From positions 1-18,588 of the forward strand of contig JANPGO010000089.1 in NCBI GenBank assembly GCA_031423995.1: 18,588 nucleotides of DNA, given 5' to 3'. Made by a program: the position numbers and the translations under genes. The notes beneath the pieces are model-generated. The model saw only the letters and a program-made list of their open reading frames with translations, did not search any database and was not told where the DNA came from. Shown piece by piece: positions 8,122 through 18,542 of this stretch; positions within the stretch are counted from its first letter, which is position 1, and each line of letters begins with the position of its first letter. This stretch comes from STC-74 sp031423995. GTDB lineage: Bacteria > Patescibacteriota > Gracilibacteria > BD1-5 > UBA2023.

Positions 8122-8688
8122 TTAGAAGACAACCTTCATATCATCTGGAGTATCAGGAATCTGACTCCCTCATGAGAGTATATCGCTCGCAAATAATAAA
8201 GTTCTTCATACTACTATAAGATGCTGTCATCTTATAGTAGTATCAGCCGATACTGTAGCATGTGCTATAGATAAACTGTCACGAATATCGCCCTGATCTC
8301 AGAGGAATCCTGGAAGGTGGGTCGCTACCTGAACTATATTCGGAGTACTCCAACCAAGATTCGGATGTCTAATTAATAACTTTGAATTCTGGATTTTTTT
8401 TGCTATTCTTGGTATCGCACTGGTTCAACTCGTTATAATAATTCTGGTATTTTCAGACACACTCCATAATACTTTCATAAGAATTTTGAGATGCTCTTCC
8501 GTGAGATCGCTGCTATTCACTCATGAGACTCTATGATCTCATTGAAAGCTGAGTCATAGTCTATTGAGGGTATGTATAACAGGTGATCTATCCGTATCGA
8601 ATCAGTCGGATTCATCCTGTGTGTGGTGTACCTTATCGATATTTCATCATGTTCTGACAATGTGAATAGGAAACTCAGGTGAAGACAT
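8122..8688 (-). CDS. Short asparaginase-like protein with altered active-site residues
   Basis: 188 codons, stop TAA. The N-terminus FPIHIVRTGGNIDKV matches the TGGTIDK start of L-asparaginase-fold proteins, especially the short single-domain family of about 160 residues. Further family-like spots are NSSDLTEEHL (compare DSLDLT) and IIITSGTSAI (compare the HGTDT segment). Catalytic Thr of TGGT is Asn here, and HGTDT is SGTSA, so hydrolysis of asparagine looks unlikely; a binding or sensing role is possible. The two glycines of TGG are both TGA codons, so the motif is invisible under the standard code. The C-terminus (TLLFASDILSGGSQIPDTP) is not recognised. A copy of the 33-bp element ends 12 bp before the start codon. 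Confidence 0.7.
8208..8243. repeat. Perfect 16-bp-stem hairpin inside the asparaginase-like gene
   Basis: ATACTACTATAAGATG, loop CTGT, then the exact reverse complement. It is within codons for residues about 149-160. There is no T-run on either strand. A perfect 32-base stem within a reading frame is unlikely by chance in this composition. Confidence 0.8.
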
Positions 8689-8699
8689 ATATAAATATT

Positions 8700-8732
8700 T
8701 TAAAAAATAAATTTTGCTTTTTACGAGCGTTT
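8700..8732 (-). promoter_or_regulatory. 33-bp repeated upstream element, copy A
   Basis: Agrees with 9908-9940 at 32 of 33 positions. It comprises TTAAAAAATAAATTTTGC, a run of five Ts, one variable base and CGAGCGTTT. On the coding (minus) strand it begins 12 bp upstream of the asparaginase-like ATG and overlaps the last bases of the ATPase gene. A shared operator or promoter is the simplest reading. Confidence 0.7.
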
Positions 8733-9897
8733 ATCACTTAAATGTATCATTCATAGATTGATCTATAAGTCTAGTTGTATAGAGTCTGTTATTCCTGAAT
8801 GAAAATAGAGTTGTAGAAATCAGGTATTCTATATCAGTCCAATTTAATCTTCAAACATAGTCATATTCTATACAGTCTTCACCATCAATATTGGAGTCTT
8901 GATATGACACTTCTCGTAATATCTGGCTACATCGAGAATAAGGTCAAGTTAAGAGTCATTTTAGTTTCTCTAAAGTAGAATTTTTCGCGACTGTGATTGC
9001 TTCATCCTCATTCTGAGGATTATTACACGATTCGAGAAAGTCATGGACGAGTTTTCTATGGAAGTTAAATTCTGCTAGTTCTAAGATAATTCTTTGAGTC
9101 AGATTATTTCCTTTGGATAACTTTAGAAAAAAGGGTATATACCTATACAGATAGCTAGTAGAATATGGTCGAAACATGTATGGTGCTGACTGAGATGCAA
9201 GTTGATCTTCTTCGAATGTTCACTTATTATCACCGAAAGAAGTATAAGCAATCCTTGCATCATCCTCAGTGAGCCCGAGTATCGACTCGACAATTATTCG
9301 TCTGGAAGGTATATCAAGATGTTCCATTCCATCAAATACTACCAGCTCTCATGTTTTAGTACTCGTCATCCTTTTCAGTGCATTAAAGATCGAAAGTGTA
9401 TTAGCACGTACTATTGTTTGATTATTTCGATCGAGACTAGCTAATACTCTTGCTACAGTTTGTGCCATAGGTTCTTCCGTTGAGAAGGGAACATGAATAA
9501 CTCATCCTCCCAATCCAGCATATCACAGAGTTTTTCCTATCATTGCAGCTCAAATGATTCTTGTTTTAGTTGGATAACGAGATAATTCATATATTAGAGA
9601 TTCATCTACAGATTCAATAGCCTGATCTCACGGACTATATGGTGAGGTTTGTCTAGCGATTTTAAAAGTTGTAGTATTTCTCAAGTCATCAATGTTGTTA
9701 ATCCTTACGCCAGCCCCTTCAACCAATCTTTCTATGACATCCAAAGGAAATGAATTTCTTTGAAACCATGACTTCAGGGTTGTCACAGGAACACCAACTT
9801 TTGCAGCTAGCTGAACAGAAGTTATTCATCTTTTTTTCATATTTTCTGTCAAAAAGTCAGAGAGCAATTGCTTATCAGGCTGTTCAAGTCTATGCAT
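8731..9897 (-). CDS. HTH-domain P-loop ATPase, probable regulator of the island
   Basis: 388 codons, stop TAA, several TGA Gly. Residues 25-48 (ITSVQLAAKVGVPVTTLKSW) look like a helix-turn-helix with a XRE/MuB-type pattern. Residues 116-123 read GAAMIGKT, a Walker A fit (GxxxxGKT) whose first Gly is TGA-encoded. Residues 184-193 (ELVVFDGMEH) fit a Walker B with Asp then a Glu two positions on, as in AAA/STAND ATPases. The last 150 residues are helical and unassigned. An HTH followed by an AAA-type ATPase resembles MuB/TniB-like proteins and ATPase regulators, but no transposase gene is present. The same 33-bp element sits before this gene and before the next one, suggesting autoregulation. 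The codon usage is AT-richer than its neighbours. Confidence 0.72.
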
Positions 9898-9907
9898 AAG
9901 ATAATTA

Positions 9908-9940
9908 TTAAAAAATAAATTTTGCTTTTTGCGAGCGTTT
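9908..9940 (-). promoter_or_regulatory. 33-bp repeated upstream element, copy B
   Basis: Near-identical to 8700-8732. On the minus strand it ends 11 bp before the ATPase ATG (9897). GCAAA occurs three times on that strand from 9942 to about 9921, which could be stacked half-sites. Confidence 0.7.
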
Positions 9941-10067
9941 GCACTATACTCGAATCATGAGAGTGGTAAATATCACGATATGGGGATACATATCACCATT
10001 TATTCCAGAAATCATTTCCTAGAATAGAAAGTGAGTCGATACAATTTTATAATATTATTCATAATAT

Positions 10068-10814
10068 ATGTTCCAAAAAGAACTCGCAGAGATCGGCATG
10101 ACGCACAATGAAGCGACCATCTATGAGGCAATCCTCGGACTCTGAGAGGCGAGTATCTCAGATATATCGAAGCAGTCAGGGATTCACCGTCGGAGTGTCT
10201 ATGATACGATCGAGCGACTGATCGAGAAGGGGATTGTCTTCCCGATCTTCGGTCAGAAGGAGAATCTCTATGTCGCGACGGATCCAGCGAAGCTCCTCGA
10301 GCTCCTCGCCGAGAAGGAGCAGTCACTGAAGCGGATCCTTCCATTTCTCGAAGAGATCCGGTCTAGGAGTGGAGAGCAGAGAGATGCTGCCTATATCTAT
10401 CGGTGAATCGAGGGATACAGGAACTACATGCGGGATATGGCACGAGTCGCTGAGGATACCTACTTCCTCGGAGCGAAGGGGAACTGGATGACGCCAGGAA
10501 TCTCATTCGCCCTCGAGGAGCACTTCCAGTCAGCTCTGAAGCGCAGTGGGAAAAAGGTTCAAATAATATTTGATCCTCGAGTTCGAGAGCGAGCTGATAT
10601 CCAGGCGACAGCAGCAGGGGAATACAGGTTCCTCCCCGTAGGATACGAGACTCCCTGAGTAGTCGATGTATTCGGAGACTATGTCGTCACGTTCAATTCT
10701 GTCGGAATTGGGAATTTCGGAGAAGGTGGTTCGATATTCGTCCTCATCAATCCTGAACTCGCTCAGAGCTATCGGACATGGTTTCGATTCATTTGGGATT
10801 TCTGTCAGAAATAA
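10068..10814 (+). CDS. TrmB-like winged-helix transcription regulator
   Basis: 248 codons. The N-terminal winged helix reads LAEIGMTHNEATIYEAILGLG, then ISDISKQSGIHRRSVYDTIERL and EKGIV, the usual TrmB/Sugar-specific regulator layout (ExxIY, R.tVYd.l..L...G.v). A helical linker containing LLELLAEKEQSLKRILPFLEE follows, then an alpha/beta effector domain (YIYRGIEGYRNYMRDMA; TYFLGAKGNW; VQIIFDPRVRERA; VVDVFGDYVVTFN). TGA supplies four Gly codons. TrmB proteins bind sugars in archaea and some bacteria; the ligand here is unknown. A TATAAT-like sequence lies 14-19 bp before the ATG. A strong terminator follows the stop, so it is monocistronic. Confidence 0.85.
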
Positions 10815-10839
10815 TATCGAACTGAAAATAGACTCACCG

Positions 10840-10869
10840 AAATACTTCCCCCGTTGGAGGTATTTTTTT
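10840..10869 (+). terminator. Rho-independent terminator after the TrmB-like gene
   Basis: Stem AAATACTTCC / GGAGGTATTT (10 bp with one G-T pair), loop CCCGTT, then a T-run. It begins 25 bp after the TrmB-like stop codon. Confidence 0.8.
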
Positions 10870-10930
10870 GGAAAAACTATTGCATTCTCTATTATTTATG
10901 TATTATCCAATTAATATATAAAAATACAAC

Positions 10931-10960
10931 TTCACAAATAGCTCAATAAATTTATACAAT
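10931..10960 (+). promoter_or_regulatory. Possible sigma-70-type promoter of the NicO gene
   Basis: TTCACA (10931-10936) and TACAAT (10955-10960), each 5/6 to consensus, separated by 18 bp. Start codon ATG 10971 lies only 10 bp past the -10 box, so the transcript would be almost leaderless. Confidence 0.4.
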
Positions 10961-10970
10961 ATTCGAGCCT

Positions 10971-12491
10971 ATGCGGAAGCTCTTGCGTTTATTCGCGATT
11001 TTCACTCTTTCTCTCATACCATTGGGGGTATTTTTAGCGAATGCTCACCCGCTCGATGTCTCGAATACAACCCTCACAATCTATCCCGATTCAATCGTCG
11101 GTGTGACCTATTTTCATCCAGTCGAACTCGATCGGATACTTGTACTCAGTGGTTGAGTTAATCCTGATATTCTCAGTGTCGATACGTATTATGCCATGAC
11201 ATGAGTACTAACTTGATATCTCGATGAGACACTTTTTGTCGAGAATAAGTGAGATCGATGTACGATGGGGAACTACCAGATACCCGAGTGACTGATGATC
11301 GATGAGCTCTTCCAGATGGGGCTCCCGATCTCATATACGATAGTGTGTAGTGAGAAGATAGTTGCCCCGATCATCACTATCAATATCTGTAATGAGGTCC
11401 AACTCCAGACCAATCGACTCTATATCTATGAGTCAGATGGGGGTCCGCCCATCCAGAGAGACTATCGGGTACTCAATATCAATAAAAACTCTCATACGAT
11501 CGTCCTCGGATCAAAAAAAGAAGAACCAATCGATACGGATGGTGACTGAGTCGGAGATGAGGATGAGCTCCTCTATCGAACCTCACCGACGGATCAGGAT
11601 ACAGATCACGATGGATATTCTGATAAAGTTGAGATCGATGCCTCATGGAATCCTCTCTCTCCAGTGACTTCCCCCTGACAGATACCGTTCGAACAAAAAA
11701 AACTCAATGAAGAACAAGAAACACTAGATATCCCTATACAAAAGCCAACTCCTCATACTCTTGCTCAGGATACGATCATCTGGTGATGAGCACGATTTTC
11801 CCAGATATTGACGCAGATACGACTCTATATAGATGACCATGGAAGTACAGAGAGCTTCTTCCTTCTCTATCTCTCGGTATTTCTCCTCGGATTCATCCAT
11901 GCAATTGGTCCCGGTCATTCGAAGGGTATCCTCGTCTCACAGATTCTCGATACAGGGATGACGTATAAGAAATCAGTCGTGTATTCAGGCATATTCTCTC
12001 TCGTTCATATTCTCGATATTATCGTCGTTGTTGTTATCTCGAAATATTTTCTGAAGCTCTTCGATCCCGGGAAGTATCTCGGAACGATACAGCTCATGAG
12101 TATATATCTCATATTGATCGTTAGTGTCTACCTCCTCATATCATCGGTTCTCAGATATATACAGAAAAAAAATGACAAAGAAAAAAAGCAAAATCCTATA
12201 AAGAAGTGATCACATATACTCCTCGCAATCATTAGCTGACTCACTCCCTGTGCATTCGGCTGGAGTATATTCCTCCTCCTCTTTGCCGTAAAACGTACTG
12301 ATCTCGCTCTCCCACTCCTCTCAGCTCTCGGACTTGGTATATTCGCCTGTCTCTTCCTGATAACAACAGTCACCCATATCATGAAAGATCGAATCTATAG
12401 ATTCTCTCCGAATATTGGCATGTTTTCTCCCATTATTTCTTCAGTGTTTCTCTTGTGTATCGGCTCCGTTCTCTTGTTCCAAGTCTACTAA
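10971..12491 (+). CDS. NicO/RcnA-like metal transporter with Ca-binding repeat ectodomain
   Basis: 506 codons. A signal peptide (MRKLLRLFAIF...ANAHP) starts a roughly 280-residue extracytoplasmic region. It includes a stretch DTDGDGVGDEDELLYRTSP followed by DQDTDHDGYSDKVEI (about residues 187-218), two thrombospondin-type-3-like Ca-binding repeats; one Gly is TGA. Then about six membrane helices with the NicO hallmarks: HAIGPGHSKGILVSQ at residues 310-324, a second conserved His in FSLVHILDI and GLTPCAFGW near 421-430. NicO/RcnA proteins move Ni2+ or Co2+ and related families export other substrates, so the substrate is not certain. The downstream gene starts 12 bp after the stop, so both are probably in one transcript. 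The long ectodomain is unusual for the family. Confidence 0.82.
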
Positions 12492-12503
12492 TCTCTCTCT
12501 TCT

Positions 12504-15500
12504 ATGCGAAAAATTCTCTCTCTTTTCCTTCTCCTCACCTATATTCTCTGGTGTATTATAGGTTTATATAGACCCTCAATTACCAATAGTTCTGCTGCTC
12601 CATGGACTCGCGAGAAGGCACTCCATCTCGCAAAATCGACGTTGTTCAATCCTGATACAAAAATCGTAGACTCACTCTTTGCTGCAGGAAGTGCGAGTGC
12701 TGCCGTACAGATACTTTTTCCAGATGCGATTGGACCAGATCGGAGTGCATATACGAGTGCACTTACCATGTATACGTCCTCGGGATTTAACTGGGCAGAT
12801 CAGAACCATACAGCACGACTCTATCAGATGAAATATGCACTCGATCCCTATGAAGCAAAGAGGAAACTTTTTTCACTGTTTGAGGATATCTATGCTGTGA
12901 GTGCAAATGGATCGACGATCTCCTATAAAGATATAACAGATCAACATGATCTCCTCTATTCGCTGATGTTCTGAAATTATCAGGTGTTGATCAAGCGACT
13001 TCTGAATAATAATGGAAATCCCGGTGACTATGCCGAGTGAGAATTTCTCAATCTTTTCAATCAGGTTGATCCAAGGAGTCCAAATGAGAACTATGCCCGT
13101 GAGCTCATGCAACTGTTCGTTATGGGAGAATATGAGCCATTCAAGACAAAAGAAAATAATGATGTTCGTAACTACGAAGAGACTGATGTTCGAGCGCTCT
13201 CCAGAATCCTTACAGGGTATAAGACAGATAAGACAACACATACGATTTCTTTTGATATAAATTCACACTATACGGGAAGTGTCATCTATCTGACATGAGC
13301 CGTTCCGATGGGATCGAATTTTCCCTTCTATAATGTAGCTTCATGAATGATCGATACTGTCTCGATACTGAATCCTGTGAACGGAAATAATGGACTCTCA
13401 GACAATATTATCGAATATATGTTTGCAAAAAGAAGCTCGCAAATTGCGCTCTTTCTCGCTGATCGTATCTACAGGTTCTATATTCAGGATACTCCGACAC
13501 GATCTGAACTTGATTCGATAGCTGCTATTATCCTCGCAAACAACTTCGAGATGCTCCCATCGATCCGTTCTATACTGGCCCTAGATCTGATGTATACTGA
13601 TGCAGCGATGAATACTATCCACTATAAGAATCCTCTCGAGCTCTATGTCGGTACCCTGAAGAGAATCCGATGAAACAGTATGAGTGGGATGTTACTCGAT
13701 GCGAATCTCTATGACACTTCGATTCTCAGACGATTGAACTGGAATCCATATTTTCCAGGAAGTGTATTCGGACGTGATGGATTCGATGATTCACGCAAAT
13801 GGAATAATTCGGGTATCCAAAATGGATGGATGAACACGACGAATTATTTCACTTACAGAACAACAGGAACGGGCGTGATCGATTTTCGTCTCCCTCTCGG
13901 AGGCTATAGAAAAACACTGACGAATGAAGTTATTCCCGTTACGACAGATATCTACAATTCATATACGGGTACACTTATTCTTCAAAGTGGAACATTTACG
14001 ATCGAGTCAGGATCATGAGTCCAGGGTATTCAGACGGTCCAGTCGGTGGATGTGATTGCTCCTTCTGAGAATCGAATAAATAGTGAAAAATATAGAGATA
14101 CGAGTGAAACTCAAGTGATAGAGAATTTCATCGAGCCATATTCGATAGATCTTTCCCAAGAGAGCCCAGTGGAGTCGCAGGAGGAGGTATCCACTATTCC
14201 TCCTGTTTCAGAAGCAGTATCGATTCCATCATCTGAACTCAGTTGAGCCATCCAGACAGGAGCCACTTCTCTTGATTCAGGAGATATGATCCTCATGAGT
14301 GCGAGCGTGGAATCACCAACTGTCATGGAAGAAATGCCAGAAAGTATGGAATGAATACCAGCTCCTGAAATGACAGGATCAGTACTTGAAAATACTTCCA
14401 AGAGTCAGGAAGGTACATGAAACAGCCTTGTTCCTGCAGTAGTGGACTCATCAGGAATGGAGAGTGTGCCGCTTAACGTACTCGTACCTCAAGCGCAAGA
14501 TATCACCCTCACGAATGGTACTGTTATTTTTCCGAACTTTTTGATCGTCACGAGTTCTGGGAATATATCAGTCTCTTCAGGAAGCTATGATGCTCAAACA
14601 AAAATACTCCGTATATTCTCAGGTACCCTAACCAATGGAAACATCATCTCTCGTATATCGAATGGTGTATTTACTTTCACTCCAGGATCCGTACTTATTG
14701 CTGATGTCGTGACTCCTGAATATATCTATGATACCTATGAGCGCTATATCCTCGATGACCAACACCTTCCCCTCAATGTTCGAAATGAAGTCCTGAAATT
14801 CATCCAGTATGATGGGAGCGGAAAGACGTTGACGCTAGCACCGACGAATACCAAATACTATAATAGTATCATACGAGGACTCTTGAGTTTTTTTCTCGCA
14901 CAACCTGAATATACACTCTTACGTGGTGCGAGTTTACCAACGACGGTCGATACATCTGAACAGAGAATGATCGAGAATTCGACTGGGAAAATTATTTTTA
15001 TCGAACTCTACGGGGGAAATGATTATCTCTCGAGTATTATCCCGAAAGACGAATATGATACCTATAAAGAGTACCGGACATATGGAACAGGATCGAGCGC
15101 TATAACGGGCACTTGACTCGTCGATATCGGCAACTACTATATGAATAGTGCTCTCGCATACTCGAATTCTGGGGTTCCTACATTCAAGTCACTCTATGAT
15201 AATGGGTATCTGAAGCTTTTTAATAGAGTAGGAGCTCCATTCCATTCTCAGGATCATGATGCTGCGGCAAAACAAATATCTTCATATGCGAGCACAACCC
15301 GCAGTGATGCAAATGGTGTTTTCTGAGAATTGATCAATAAGGAATTCAATAGCCTCCATACAATATCACTCTGAGCAAGACTCCCTGGCGTATACCGATG
15401 AGGGAAGTATGTAAATATGGGATGAGATTTGATCGTTACGAATTTTCTCGATTCTCAGAGTACGAGTCATGTCGATCTCATGGGTCGAGTCAGTAAATTT

Positions 15501-18500
15501 CGATCATATCCAGGAAATACGGGAGATATGTATAGAAGTGCCGTGAATATCAGTGATACAGGGAAACTCTCGAGGTCCCTCGGTTGACCATCAGGAGCTA
15601 CGGGAGATATGAATAGTGTCTTCAAGTTTCTCAAAATACTTCTCGCAAATAATATCGGCCGATCATACTATATGGGGGGGAGAGGTGGGTACGATACACA
15701 CGGAAATCAACTCATAGGACTCAATGACAATCTCAGATTTGTCGCAGAATCGGTAACAAACTTTTTCAATGAAGTAAAAGATACACAAGATGTGACAATT
15801 GTGATCTTCTCAGAGTTTTGAAGAACCTCCAGAACCAATGGAGATCTCTGAACGGATCATGGTGATGGTGGAGGAATGTATGTTGTCTCATCGAATAAGA
15901 AGCTCCTCCAGTCATTGGAAGCTCCGATCTATGGAAATATGGCCCTGAAATACGCACGATCAGGACTTGGAGTGGGCATCGATTATCGGTCTGTATACTC
16001 GAAGATCTATAACGCTCTCTATGGTATCGATGGTAAATCATTTTTCCGGACCACTGCGACTCTCGAGAATAATATCAGTCTCGAGAAAAATACCGTCAGT
16101 CTGCTCTCGTATGCATACCGCGTAACAGGTCCAAATAGTGTATTGGCTGATGTGCAATTCTCAGTCACGGGATCCAATTATAGTCCCGCTATGGCTGGAT
16201 ATACTCTCGTCACTACTGGAACTGGCATCCAGAATCAAAAACCTATAAATATTCGCTCTGTCCAGAAGGATGGATATTCCAATGTGACCTTTACACTGAA
16301 TTCCATTACACAGCCATATTATACGATTACGAGCCTCTCAAATCAATATGTTCCTGTAGAATTGATAGGAACACTTACGGGAGTATCACTTCCTATTATT
16401 CTCAAAAATACAGAGCGAAATATCTCCTATACGGGCTCATCAATATTGCCAATATTTACGAATAATACAGCTCCTCGAGTTCTCGCAGGAAGTGGTATCA
16501 TACTCAGTGCTTCAGGAAATAACAATGTTAATATTCAAAACCAGAACTTTGAAATACGTTTCGATTCTGGATCAACCCTCGTCACTGAGGTGACGACTCG
16601 ATCAGGTCAAATTGCCTGGAATGGTGGATTTATATTCTGAGAACGACTTGACCGAGAATCATTTATGTCTGATTCTGCACTTCTGATCGCAGAGAATCGG
16701 AATATAGCGAAATCGAATATCGTCCAACTCAATAAAATTGGTGCCGATAGGATCGGAGTCGGTATGAAATTGAATAAAAATGTTCAACTAGCCTTTACGA
16801 ATATCATGAATTCGGGCAGCTATCGGGTAATTACGAGTGATGATGGTATCACTTGGTCAGATGTCGAAGGAACAGGTCAGATGTATCAACCAGATTTTCA
16901 GGGAAAAATCTCATTCCAAACAGACCATTTTTCCTATTTTGCTCTTCTCGCTGATGCACCCGTGACAATCCCTCCGACTTGTTCGATGAACATTAGTCCA
17001 TCGAATGTCCAGAATGGTACAAATGCTGTCATGAGCTGGTCACTCATCAATAGTCTCACGTGACTCCTCATGCCAGGAAATACACCAATTGGGACCTCAG
17101 GAACGCTCACGATCACACCACCATCGAATGCGACGACCCAGTACACTATTTCTACAGCAAATATTGCAGGATCTGGATCATGTAGTGCTTCAGTCACAGC
17201 TTCAGTTGCGCCAGTTCCTGTACCGAGCTGTACGCTCACGAGCACTCCGTCCAGTGTCACCAATGGCTCTGGAACCCTCCTCGCATGGAATCTCATGAAT
17301 GCTTCGACAGGAATCATTGTTCCGGGAAATATTGCAGTCAATGCCTCGGGAAGTCAATCAGTCACTCCACCACAGAATAGTACTACTCTCTACATCTTGA
17401 CTGCCTATGGAACAGGAGGATCAAACACTTGTAGTACTTCTGTTGTAGCTTCTGCTGCTTCTGGATGAGGATCATCGTGATCTGGATCTACAGGATCAGG
17501 TTCATCAGGATGAGGTTCTGGTTCGTGAACTGGTTCAAGTTCTGGTTCTGGATCTACAGGATCAGGTTTGAATTCTCCTCCAGGAGGACAAAATGGGGGG
17601 ACAGTCACTGGGCCTGGATGAGGAGGAGGAGGCTCAAGTGCGATAACACTCATGGCTTCCCAGATTAGCACTCTTCGTACTCTGGATGTCTGCCTCGGAG
17701 GAGATCACTCGGGCAGTCCATACGATGGACTCTGCCGAACGTCGTCAGTCTCTGATACGATTAATCAGAATCAATGAATTCCATATACAGAACGATCTAT
17801 TCCTTCATTCTCAGAGATTCATGGACTTATTGCCTCGCTTGATCTCGGAGATGATGCGGTGGTGCCAGTTGTCCGACAGAAAAAAATCGTTACCATTGCT
17901 CGAAATATCTGGGCAAATATCTTGAATTCGAGTGATCCTCTCGCGACACGCAATGAGTTCATCAAGTCACTCCAATGAGAGAAAATCGGACAAAATAGCA
18001 CTTCTCAGGAAGCACTTGATCGAGTGATCTACTATACTCGTATCATGAAACTCCCAGAAACAACTTCTCTTCTGAATCAAGCGGAAGAAAAAAAATGAAT
18101 AGTAGATAGACCAACGGCATCAAGTGTTCGCTATATCAAAGCCGAGAATGCGCTCACGGTTCGAACGACTCCGATTCTTTCTGATCTCAATATTCTCAGG
18201 TATCTCTTCAGAAATGCTAGAGTTGAGCTTCTTGAGGATCATGGAGATTGGTCACTCATTCGTGATAGTGATGGAGAGGGGTATGTGAAGTCTTCCTATC
18301 TTCGAGAATGAATTCCTACAGACGCCCTGAGAGATGGTTCTCTGTCGCTTGCGACTGCTCCACAGACAACAGTCGATGTGGCGCATAGCCTCTTTGTCCG
18401 TTCACTCCCGACCCGTACTTCCTCTATCAGATCAGTTCTCTATGCAGGGGAGACGGTCACCGTCCTCGATCGTATTGGTGATTGGGTTGAAGTCGCGACG

Positions 18501-18542
18501 GAGAATTTCCGAGGTTACATCCACCATGCATACCTGAAGTAG
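12504..18542 (+). CDS. Giant secreted DUF1800-DUF1501 fusion with beta-domains and two SH3b domains
   Basis: One 2012-codon frame with about 28 in-frame TGA (Gly), closed by TAG. Signal peptide: MRKILSLFLLLTYILW. DUF1800 spans about residues 30-460, with ENYARELMQLF (195), DVRALSRILTGY, a KNPLELYVGTLKRIR helix and a GW (442) segment. A Ser/Glu/Pro-rich linker follows, then an insert domain, then DUF1501 at about 823-1180: ELYGGND (837), GYDTHGNQ (1062), SEFGRTS (1103) and GTDHGDGGG (1116). After it come beta-rich regions, two Ig-like repeats (each starting at Cys 1493 and 1576), a Gly/Ser linker (1654-1712), and two SH3b domains (about 1874-1936 and 1957-2012). DUF1800 and DUF1501 are usually neighbouring genes in planctomycetes and others; their fused form here supports joint function at the cell surface. 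Activity unknown. Confidence 0.85.
17463..17641 (+). repeat. Gly/Ser-rich linker coding region with many TGA codons
   Basis: Codons for residues 1654-1712 of the giant protein alternate Gly, Ser and Thr, using TGA and GGA/GGT for Gly. The DNA has near-repeats of GGATCTACAGGATCAGG (17486 and 17552 regions). It separates the Ig-like repeats from the C-terminal region. Confidence 0.85.

Noticed and set aside
9957..10031. A 24-codon plus-strand frame starting ATG AGA GTG
   Set aside because: Too short, no recognisable feature, and it lies in the regulatory gap between divergent genes.
17665..17673. TTAGCACTC, a perfect CIRCE half-site
   Set aside because: It is inside the giant gene and the second half GAGTGCTAA is missing at the required 9-bp distance.
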